NCBI GenBank assembly: GCA_032622095.1
Contig: CP136069.1
Coordinates: 200,616,690-200,680,689, forward strand
Origin: Siphonodentalium dalli
Lineage: Eukaryota; Mollusca; Scaphopoda; Gadilida; Siphonodentaliidae
Direction of reading: 5' to 3'
DNA: 64,000 nt
Shown: positions 54,300-64,000 of the stretch, in pieces
Numbering within the stretch: the stretch's first letter is position 1
How the letters are laid out: every line of letters starts with the position of its first letter
Program-made: the position numbers and the translations under genes
The notes under the pieces: model-generated
Database searches by the model: none
Told to the model about the DNA's origin: nothing
What the model saw: only the letters and a program-made list of their open reading frames with translations

Positions 54300-57200
54300 A
54301 TTATTTAAAGGCACTTAATCCAATCAGAGGGTCCCCACATCATCAAGATACAACAACATTTCTTCAAAATACGCTTTATTTAACAGAATTGATTTATTGC
54401 AAATAAATAATTCTAACCACTGTCAACTATGGTATCAAATTTCCCAAAACTTGTTATTTATCAACATTTTATTCAACAGAATATGGCCGTATTACCACTT
54501 AAGTATCACAAAATATGGCCGCATTACCACTTGGTTTTAGAGTTATCCATCTTCATTCGCAATTTTGTCTGAGACCTTCCGTTTGACCACGTGTTTCTGT
54601 GCCACATATTATTACACATCTCGAGAAATAACAAACTTCAAAAATCGATATCTGATCACTCGAATCAAATATGTTCTACCCCAAAGTCAAAGAAATAATT
54701 TAGGAGTGTCTGATCGGATTGGGGTACTTTTAAGCATTTCCTATATATTATTTAATTTAGAAATGATTAAAGGCACATACTATATTTTTCACTGAAAGTA
54801 AAAGTTTATTTTTACACCAATAGCATTTCAATGGAATGTCATATCAACTTGAGTGACAAGCATTTGGTCACATAGGAGAACATACCCCACATTGAACTCA
54901 ATCATCTGTATTCTTAAAGATGAGTTCTCTATTCCCTGCACTTTGTTTATGTTCAGTTTTGGTCTATAACATCAATATTTTGAATAAAAGGCACCACTCA
55001 ACAGACATTTTCGTCACTAGAAATATATATTTTTATCCATTTTACACATAAAATTGAGATTGTGGGACAAAAATATTACTATGTTTAGAACACAATTCTA
55101 CTTGGCAGTGGCACATGTCTTTTATTTGATTGAATATATAGGGATGAATATATGTGACAGCATACATGTATGTTTCGTGCATGTTTTGATGATACCTGCA
55201 CTTATATAATCATTTATCAAAAACAAGTTTCATAAAATGTCTGTTATAAATTTCTTTGTCTGAGGGATAGTGACTTCATACTCAATTCTTCACTAAAGGC
55301 CAGTATAGATTAGACATCAAACTTAAACATTTTGCCAACCTTAATATATAACATTGCTGGTACATTGATATTACAAGAATTGTTATTTTATAATTTTAAT
55401 GAGAATAACAATTAAACTAAACTGTGAAAGTTATTGTCTTTTGCACTGTTTGCTGGCCTCGACTGAAACTATTCACTTTTTCTGGTTACTAACATTCAAG
55501 ATCTGGTATCCAAAACTTGACGCCAATTCCAATGAGTAACACACTCCATGAGTTAGGCAGCACCAGTCTCCTTTATTTAGTGATGTTGGTTTCTATAACA
55601 TAAAATATTAATATCATTCTATTATAGGTTCTAATGGAGAGAGAGAGGGGTAGATGTGGCTGGAAGGATAAGACTCCAAGTAATTGCACAACTGCAATTC
55701 ATCAAACACCCTTAGTGACTTTAATTTAGCGAATTGCCACATGTACAAGCATTACCTTCTTACAATTTTACCAGAGGTATTGTGAAGTAACAGAACAATG
55801 ACAACGATATTGAAAGAGATATATTGCTCAGCAATGCCATGAAAAACTCTCATTCCTTATTAACATGCAGATCAAGCAATGGTTAGTTCAAATGATGTCA
55901 TACTGTGATTTGCAATTTAAACTGTGTCCATCTTGGTTGTCGGAATGATTCTGGAAGAGAAAGCTCTATGGCTGAGGTGATATAATTGTCAACTACAAAT
56001 TGAATATGCTATATATTTTTGGAATAAATATACATGTACCATATTTAAATACTATAGTACACATCTTTTCATTTAGGAATTCTGATTCCTTATAGATGCC
56101 CAATACTGACTGAGCCACTAGGATCCCCTGTATATCAATTTTATACCTTACTCGTATTTGAATTTGTGCAGTACTGTTTTTCGCTCTGTTTTAAATTCTG
56201 AGCGACTTCAAAACTTACAAATATTTTTGTAAAAGTTTTGTATATGATGACAATTTCAGTTCTTAATTATCCCTGAAAATACATGTGCATATTAAAGATC
56301 ATCTTGACGAAAATTCCTTCAGTCTGGAATATATATGTTTATTTTTTAGAAGAAATTCAACTTAAAATATCTAACCATGATTTAGCTATGTAAATATGAA
56401 TAATAAATGCACACACTCGCGAAAAATAGTACTGCACAAAATTAAATATGACTAAAGAATATATTCTATAATCAGGATACTTTGACCCTGAGAATGTGAC
56501 AAAAGTAAAAACAGTCTGTAAACTACATCATATATTTTTACTTCAGCAGATAATTGTAGTCTCTGTAATTAATATAAAACTTTTTCGCCAAAAAAGTCAT
56601 TATCACTAATATTGGTATGTGCTATTAGTTAGTAGTTTAATCTCTTGAATATATCGACAAAAGTAGATTATATAGAAATATGTTTTTATCCTAAAAGTCA
56701 TTGATTTATGGCCACATATACAGCTACATGTACCAGTCAGTGCTGATTGTTGAAGTTACTAAAGATCTGCATGACAAAAATACAATAATCATTTATGCTA
56801 ATGGTACTCACATTATTACATTCTAATAATTTTTCCTGATGAGCTAACAACATCACTCATTCTCCATCACTAATATAGACTGAAAAATAGAAATGTATAA
56901 AGATAGTGTATCTTTTCTCTGAACTTTCTGTATATTATCAGGAGTGTTAATTGGAAATTCTTCCACTTGGAAATAACTTTTTTTATGAATTGGGACAGAA
57001 AATTAGACTATTTTGGTAATGTACAAAATGTTTACTGTGAGTGTGACAAAGATGCTACACTGTTGCTTTAGTTACATATAGACCTATACAGTTGCACCAT
57101 ATCTCCCCAGGGTACATTCCCCCTCCAACTCGATATGACAAATATAAACTCAAGTGACTGATTATCAAGTTAAAAATAAATATTCTCACTTATTCACTTG

Positions 57201-57300
57201 TAGTTTAGAGAAACATGTCTGCTTAAATATGAGTTGTTATTTATATTAAAGGAATGGAAAATCTGAAGTGTTGTTTTTGAAAATGTGAAGACAAGGGCGG
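54300..57300. other. AT-rich, no gene seen
   Basis: No repeat element with clear ends and no exon-like segment stands out. It looks like intron or intergenic DNA. Confidence 0.4.
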
Positions 57301-57327
57301 GGCTATAAGGTCTCAGTTGGGGGCATC

Positions 57328-57537
57328 CACAGGGGCCTGTAACGAGCTCCGCTGCCCGCCCCCTTTTGCGCTGCCCATATACGCCGCTTCTATATACGCG
57401 CCTGCTTCACATTAATGGTAGTATAATAAGGACCTTATTATACTACCATTAACGTGAAACAGGCGCATATATAGAAGCGGCGTATATGGGCAGCGCAAAA
57501 GGGGGGCGGGCAGCGGAGCGCGTTACAGGCCCCTGTG
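57328..57537. mobile_element. 210-bp Mutator-like fold-back in an exon-like segment
   Basis: The arms of about 105 bp begin CACAGGGGCCTGTAACG and are nearly perfect complements, meeting at GGACCTTATTA. Flanking 9-mers GGGGGCATC (57319-57327) and GGGGACATC (57538-57546) match at 8 of 9 bases. A 9-bp duplication suits Mutator-like elements. The arms are GC-rich (GCTGCCCGCCCCC). Confidence 0.75.
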
Positions 57538-57612
57538 GGGGACATCCAACTTGAAATTGCCAAATGCATCGATCTCATCCTTGAACCAGACAACAGGCAC
57601 CGAGGTCGTCTC
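57523..57612 (-). pseudogene. Candidate terminal exon altered by a transposon
   Basis: A pyrimidine-rich acceptor (TTGTACTTGTTTTAAG) ends at 57613. The frame then reads ETTSVPVVWFKDEIDAFGNF and KLDV, enters the fold-back and stops at TAA (57525-57523). Without the element the frame would read KLDAPN and stop at TGA (57315-57313). The composition looks like real protein, but I do not recognise the family. Whether the host gene still works is unknown. Confidence 0.35.
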
Positions 57613-57799
57613 CTTAAAACAAGTACAATATAAATAAAAAAAAATCTAAACTTATAACGAGTGCATCACTTCAACAGACACATCGCTATTTACATACAGT
57701 AATACTTTTATATCAATAGTTTTACATTATATATTTTTAATTTTTATTTTAACTCGTTTAACGACAAGGCATTATGAACCAGACCCAAATTCCCAACTC

Positions 57800-59390
57800 T
57801 TATGGGAGGCCAAATTCACATTTAGTAGTGAGTTAAACTAGGGTAATTAATTCTGCTTAATTATATACATTTAATGCAGATTCTACATTATACTGAAGCA
57901 TAATAGAATTACACTTTAAAAAGTAATTTAAAAATCTGAATTAGGTTTAATTGACTAACTCTATTCATGTTTAAGCATAATTGATTGATGCTTGAGTATA
58001 ATTTAATTACACTTTCCCTAATCATTATTAATTCCCATGATATGCTTAGCTTTAGGTATCGTTACACTATTCAATGCTATTTAACATAACCATAGATTTT
58101 TTTCATGTAATTATGATTCATCAGCCATGTTTGGGCTTCTGACATATCATAAGCTTATAGACAATTAAAGCACCAACCAAATGAGCCTATTTAGAGACCC
58201 TGGTATAATAAACATGATCAAATACTCATTGCTGTCAACAATACTGTCTAAATATTGTATTTTTTGTGTTTATTTTAGGCGTGACTAAATAGTGTAAATA
58301 CACCTTAATTCATGCGACATATGCATTTCTAGAGAATATAGAGAATGTATAATGTACCTCTCTCTGACTAAAAAGATATATAACTTGGCTGATTTAACCC
58401 AACACCTGCCTCACAAGTTCACAACATATTACACTGATACTGCGACTTGTGAAATCCTTAAAATTATCAGTCTCTGTGAGTCAAATGGCTATTATTTAGC
58501 ATTATATTTACCAGTCATAGTCCTTGCTGGTCAAAAGCATGGACACAAACATATGTTTTAAACATTTGTGACTAGGAAGTAGTATTTAAAACAACTATCA
58601 GTTGTTTAAATCTAACATATTCATGATTTTAGGTCCAGTGCACCATTCTATGAGCATACATGATGGGACAAGACCTCATTTTGGAAGATTTTCAAACTCT
58701 ACCCACAAGACGAGAACATTAGGGTGCCATAGCAACCATTTATTCACACAAATTACACAAAATAGTTCAATCAATGCCTAGGACATCCCCATGTCAGAAA
58801 TACAGATAGAAAAAATCTGCCACAAGGGTTTCCAGTGCATCCATGCATAGTTGCATATAAATCAGAATAATAGAGTTCACATGCATTTTGAAAGGGGACA
58901 AAAACACATAGAAATTCATATACATTGATATATGGACTATATTTTGTCTGATATGTCTTATATTCATTATATGTTGAAAAAGTTAAACTTTTGTTATACT
59001 CGCACAATGATCAGATAAATTATGTGCACCTTGGAGGTAACCTTACACTATTATCAAGGCTAATTAACATAACCCTAGATTTTTTCATGTATTTAAGATT
59101 CATCAGCCATGTTTGGGTTTCAGCCATATCAAAATTTCAGATCTACAAGACTTATGCTTATTTTCAAACTGATTTATGATGTTTTTAGTTCATAAAAATG
59201 TATTTTTGCATGTGACGCAACAATAACAATAGGTACATGTAGCAACCTGAACATATGTCACATGACTGAGATTTAGAGAAATGTCTGTTTTCAACCATAT
59301 TTGAGCTGATTTTTGTCAAAATTTGTCTATATTTGACACAAAAGTGTGGGGTGTGTGTATTTCCTAGAGTATGTGGGACCCAAATTCACA
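57800..59390. other. Region of GGAGGCCAAATTCACATTT and CTTAAGC-type repeats
   Basis: GGAGGCCAAATTCACATTTA occurs at 57805; below it are many (T)TAAGCATAATT and AATTACACTT motifs. No clear right end is seen. A plus-strand frame at 58352-58561 and a minus-strand frame at 58771-59007 show no known domain. Confidence 0.4.
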
Positions 59391-59391
59391 T

Positions 59392-59932
59392 TTACCAGTA
59401 TTAGCTGAAGCATAATTCAAATATACATACATATAAGCATATTTCAATTATACGTAATATGAAGTGTAAATAAATTACGCTTAAGTGTATATCAATTATA
59501 CCTAAAATGGTAAGACATAAATGGTATCAGTGCGGGCAATGCCGTCACTTGTTATACCCTTGACTGTCTTAAGCGAAATAATGATTCGCTTAATAAGAGT
59601 AATCCATTCTCATGACATCATGAATTACACTTAATAAGTGCAATTCACTCACACATAGTTCAGACATGCTCTTTCAGAATTCCGCTTAGGTTGAAACCTT
59701 TGACATATCTCAGCCATTGAGTCAACTAATAGGTGAAGGCTCCGCACACACTGATACCATTTATGTCATACCATTTTATCCAAGGTGAGAGAGGTAAAAC
59801 AAACAATGGTGGTTAAGGGTAACTGAATTATGCTTTACTATAATACAATGATATTTCAGAGCAATATATTTATGTTTAAAGCGTAATTGAATTGTTTTAT
59901 CATAATTAGCTAATATCAGTAAATGTGAATTA
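59392..59932. mobile_element. Fold-back of the AATTCACATTTA family with a nested MITE
   Basis: The left arm is AATTCACATTTACCAGTATT and the right arm reversed is AATTCACATTTACTGATATT, both followed by AGCT(G)AA. The space between is rich in TTAAGC motifs and contains the MITE at 59504-59779. Confidence 0.55.
59504..59779. mobile_element. Nested MITE of about 275 bp
   Basis: The left end is AAAATGGTAAGACATAAATG and continues GTATCAGTG; the right end reversed is AAAATGGTATGACATAAATG with the same continuation. Confidence 0.65.
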
Positions 59933-59939
59933 ACTTTGC

Positions 59940-60032
59940 ATATACTCTGGAAAATTTCCACCTCATTCCATTCCTTGGACTGGATTTTTTCAACTGGTAC
60001 CTCTATCTTTCCAATTGTTGTAAACATAAAAA
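59940..60032 (-). other. Exon-like segment, C2-domain-like
   Basis: After an acceptor GGAGTTTCAG (minus strand) the frame reads MFTTIGKIEVPVEKIQSKEW and NEVEIFQ. The pattern G-IEVPVEK--S--W looks like a beta strand near the end of a C2 domain. No good donor is seen, and the sequence runs into a MITE arm at about 59932. Confidence 0.25.
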
Positions 60033-60584
60033 CTGAAACTCCTTTATTGGAGGATGTGTTAAATTTTTTAGCTGATTACGCTTAAGCATATATGATTTAT
60101 GCCGCACGATAAATTCGCTTATCCTTAAGCATGATTGGGTTCTTCAGCTATCTTACCTCAGGTATAATGGTATAATCTGATGCAAAGATTGTAGGTGGAA
60201 CAGGGGGGGGGGGGTAGTCAAAAATTTGCAGGAAGGAACGAATTTTTTTTTGCATTTGGCATATTCGGGGACCCACCACCCCCAAATGCAAAAAAGATAT
60301 TTTTTTACTCCCAATGTGTTTACACCCACCTCCCAAATTTAACTAAATTTGGTTAGAAACTGCATAAAACTGTACTGATGTAACTCATATGACTGAGAAT
60401 GATATTATTTAGTTCAAATAACAGTTTAACCGGTTTCAGAAGCTGTTGAAATTGAAAAAAACCTAGGTCATAATTTCATAATTTCTAACTATTTCCTGAT
60501 TAGTCTTTCAACCAGCCCATTATCTAACATATTCCATACCACTTATTTTAGTGTACTGGAGCAACTTACTTCTATTATAATAAA

Positions 60585-60916
60585 CTAGCTAAAACAGGCT
60601 ATATTCAGCGTCGGAGATACCTGTCCCCCCCCTGTGGGACTTCGCACACATTTTGATCTTAGACAAAGCCTTTACTTAGCGGCGGCCCCATTTGTCCGCT
60701 TCAAGCACATTTTGATCATTGATACATTTTGTTTTATATTTTGATCAATTTAACGAAACTAATATTATTATTATTTTTTTTATCAAAATTTTGAAAAACT
60801 AACACTATTACACAATCCACCAGGTTACCCCGAGTCACCACACCAAATTTGGTTGAAATCGGTCCAGGGATCTGAGAGAACAATATGGACAGATCCTACT
60901 CATTTATATATATAGA
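60585..60916 (-). mobile_element. Helitron-like non-autonomous element
   Basis: On the minus strand it starts TCTATATATATAAATGAGTA and ends TTTTAGCTAG followed by T. A GC-rich imperfect hairpin (CGAAGTCCCACAGGGGGGGG) lies before the end. TC and CTAG termini fit Helitrons. The body shares no long block with the units at 7868-8712. Confidence 0.5.
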
Positions 60917-61745
60917 TGACAAGCAGTCACAGCACTCTACCAGACTTGGATACTTTATGTCTTGTGAGAGATCATTCTGAGTTGATAGACATGCAAATAA
61001 TTCACTGATTGGCTTGATGCACTGATGACAAATATTTTCTACCCATTGATAGTCACACTAATGTTTAAGTCAGTAGCTCGCTCACACAATGATCTATGCA
61101 TTAGCTACATCAAGACAAGTTTATTTATTTCAGTTTTACATTTCTTGAAGCTTCTTTCGTAAGGGTGTGGGGAAGGATTTTGTTTTCACCCCACCGTCCC
61201 ATATGCAGCAAGCCATAGCTTAATGCCATCTCAACTAAGGCCAATATGAGGTCCCAGTACCATAAATATGGTGTTTTTGCTGTTATAAATACTTAAAATA
61301 TATTTTTAATTGTTACAAATGTCAAATAAGAGCACAAAGTAAACAATTTCATGAGGTTGTAAAAAACGTGTTTTTTGCCCCTCGGGCCACTCGCACATCC
61401 CGGCATACATTCCTGTAAATTTTGTATTACCCCCCGGTTGAGCTTAATATAATATCTGCCATTGAAAGATTCTACTGGTATGCAAACAATAAATGTGGTT
61501 GCATCAAATTCAGCTTGATGGGAGCTCTATGAGAGTGTAATTATTTACGCATATTAAGCATAACTATTTTACATTTAGGTATAATTGATCTACACTTAAG
61601 CACATTTTATTTACCCTCAAGCATAATTAATATTTCAATGAGAATGAATTACACTTAAGCTAAATTTTTATTGTGCTTGAGCATAAGTGAATTACGTTCA
61701 AGCACAAGTGAATTACGCTAAAGGGTAAATGAAATATTGTGCTTA

Positions 61746-62339
61746 AAGGGGTACTGTACCCAAGATGTTGTTGTTGGTTTCTATAATCCCCGAGTCGGAG
61801 AATAAGGTAACAACTTTTCCATTATTTGAAAGTCTGTTGAGTACGAAGTAGTGTTACGGATGGCAAATTTACCGGAATGCAAAAATACAAATTGTCGTTG
61901 TCGAGTAAGTTTTGTACAGTTTTCAACCAAATGAATCAAATAAAAATTATATTATATGCATAGTAGTCCCATATACTCATTTAAGTTATTGTATCGTCAC
62001 TAGTCGATGAGTGGCTTGAGTTTTCCTCCCGTATAAGCATAATATTTCAAACGATCGTGTGTGCAATGGGTTTACTAATCCAGTATCCCTCAATTATAAT
62101 TTGATTACGTTTTGTACACGGAAATTCGTATTTTAATTTACGCCATTTTATGGCTCCAGCCATAAAATCAATTTATATTAAATTATTAACTTTTAAATTA
62201 TTAAATTTTAAGATAGCCTATTAACCTGAGCGTTTACGGAATACATCTTCGACTCAAATTACTTATGTTTCTATATAGTATCGATAATAGATCGTTGTTA
62301 TCACCGCCAATTTATTGAAAATGGCGTACAGTACCCCTT
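61746..62339. mobile_element. 594-bp MITE with TA target duplication
   Basis: The ends are AAGGGGTACTGTACCC and, reversed on the right, AAGGGGTACTGTACGC, with TA at 61744-61745 and 62340-62341. There is no coding. It fits a Tc1/mariner-type MITE. Confidence 0.75.
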
Positions 62340-62555
62340 TATGTGTAATATGGATATAATTCTATATCCCATAAGCGTACTAGTACTGCTTTCAAAATTG
62401 CCCAATTTTGGTCAATTGATCAACTTCTTTCTAAGGTATTAAACACAATGTACATGTACTAGCTAGTAGTAATAATTTTAGTAATATGGTATAGCTACTT
62501 GTACCGGTACTAATACGTTCTACTGGCGTGCATCTCTAAGTAGAACATTGTTATT

Positions 62556-62653
62556 GGAGGCCAAATTCACATTTATCAAAATTGTGCTTCAGCGCAATCC
62601 AATTGCGCTTCAGCGCTGAAGTGCAATTATTAATCGATGTGAATTTGGCCTCC
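62556..62653. mobile_element. 98-bp hairpin of the GGAGGCCAAATTCACAT family
   Basis: The arms are GGAGGCCAAATTCACAT and its complement; the inner part has the palindromic AGCGCAATCCAATTGCGCTT. A related end occurs at 62961-62979 (AAATGTGAAAGGCCTCCC). Confidence 0.7.
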
Positions 62654-64000
62654 CATACATTGTTGGGGATTAAAGACCCCCACCCACTATTATTCCTCCA
62701 CTTTAGTTTATTTTGGGAAAGTTGCCTCCCCTACTAATATTACTCCGACCGCTTCTTTTATTTGGATAACAAGAGGAACACTATATCTACATTATTACAT
62801 TTAAGCATGCCAGTAGGTGAAATATGTTTAAACAATGCATTTACGATTAAGCGTAATGTATTTTTGCTTAACTTAAGCATAATGTATTTCGCTTAAGCGT
62901 ACAACTGTACTTTTAAGCGTAATTAACTTATGCTTAAGTGCTATACAAAATTATCTTATAAATGTGAAAGGCCTCCCATTCCCCTTATGTTATGGGTGAG
63001 AAATTTCCAGCCATGTCAGTCTGGACAAACAAACTGACAGTATCTGATATATCAAAATATTCCAATTTTAGCCTCATGCTAAATTTCACACGTGATACAG
63101 GTTAGAAAATCAAACCATCAGAACAATTTCAATTGTATTTGATCTGCACTTGGGCATAACATTTCTTGTTTAACATCGGGTCTGGGTGAACCACCGGTCG
63201 ATTTATAATAGCCCGATCGAGCTAAACTAGACCGATCGGTCTTTCATAGCCACACACATCTGGGATAAGGAGAGTCACTCTAAATTGTTCTATAATTATC
63301 TGTTAACCAATAATTCTGATTTCAATTGAAACTACTGAAAGACATGGAATAATGATATTTATTGAGAAGATTCAATATAAACATGTACAAATCTTCAAAC
63401 AAACAAACAAATGTTCAATATTGAAGAATTTAGATTCTCCTCTCTTACAACAGTGAGAAATGGGGAAGACCAATCGTTCTATTTTAGCCTGTTTTAGTTA
63501 TTGACTATTATAGATCGATCGGTGGTAGACCCTGACTTGTTGTTTGTGTGTTTATTTTGTTTTCTTTTTCAATCCCAACAAAACCCACCATCCAACACAA
63601 AACAGCCTACATCGCTAGCTATGTTATGTCATATATTCTGCTCCACTGTAGTAGTATACTAACCTGTTATCAACCTGGATCAGGACCAATATATCTTTCT
63701 TCAGCTTTACAAAGTTCGACCACCTGTTTTTGTTTACAGTTTAATTTACATTCGTTTTCTGCAGCAGAACTGTTTGTGCAGTCATTCCAATTATCTTTAT
63801 CACGATGTTGATACTAAACATAATCACTGCATTGACGCATTATGCGATCTTGTAAACAATTATCCCATTTTATTAATTTCTCAAACCGGAACAGGGCCGT
63901 CATCGCTATATTTAGAACACGCCTGGCTCGATTGCTAAACGCCGAATTGAACAGATCTGCACTCGTTGTAATAGTCACGTGGTTAGCTTATATTGGGCCA
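62654..64000. other. No firm gene; one exon-like piece
   Basis: At 63043-62985 (minus), after ATATATCAG, the frame reads TVSLFVQTDMAGNFSPIT and stops, directly before a MITE end. It is too short to call. A hydrophobic plus-strand frame at 63548-63811 has no recognisable domain. TTAAGCGTAAT motifs are dense at 62800-62960. Confidence 0.3.

Overview
The window is eukaryotic. It shows split coding sequence with GT/AG introns, a tRNA-derived SINE, non-LTR retrotransposon remains, Helitron-like ends and a very dense load of non-autonomous DNA transposons in AT-rich DNA. I infer a marine invertebrate, most likely a mollusc, from the kind of secreted protein encoded, the palindromic MITEs and a multi-copy protein family I remember from mollusc and cnidarian genomes. 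No database search was possible, so the species and most family names are inference. There are no bacterial operons, ribosome binding sites or CRISPR arrays.

The one gene I can assemble with confidence lies on the + strand. It has three coding exons (10920-10946, 20131-20227, 23173-23336) with GT/AG introns in phases 0 and 1, and encodes a 95-residue secreted precursor. The precursor has a signal peptide, then an Asp/Trp/Tyr block, a dibasic Arg-Arg and a Gly/Arg/Phe block. A TATA box lies about 90 bp upstream of the ATG and an ATTAAA lies about 460 bp after the stop. Intron 1 holds a decayed second copy of exon 2 (about 18312-18384), interrupted by a 1.7-kb transposon that carries a 31-bp minisatellite.

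The rest is mostly nested mobile DNA. (1) 2019-5894 is a 3.9-kb fold-back element with an 8-bp target duplication, inserted in an older repeat; an empty relative of that site is at 17069. (2) 25398-38161 is a 12.8-kb near-perfect palindrome with short perfect ends and a 6-bp duplication. (3) 42375-45372 is a 3.0-kb element with about 0.5-kb inverted ends and a 5-bp duplication AAACT, inserted in a smaller MITE; an empty copy of that site is at 49773. (4) Seven copies of a two-hairpin cassette occur, five inside piggyBac-like TTAA elements and two inside a different outer element. (5) Many smaller fold-backs, head-to-tail Helitron-like units and minisatellites fill the gaps.

Degraded coding remains on the minus strand include a LINE reverse transcriptase (48.2-49.3 kb) split by a MITE, and two pieces of an uncharacterised multi-copy protein (46.7-45.9 kb and 39.5-39.0 kb). 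From about 51 to 64 kb the sequence looks like host intron or intergenic DNA with a few exon-like segments. One of these, near 57.6 kb, is cut by a 210-bp Mutator-like fold-back just before its probable stop codon.
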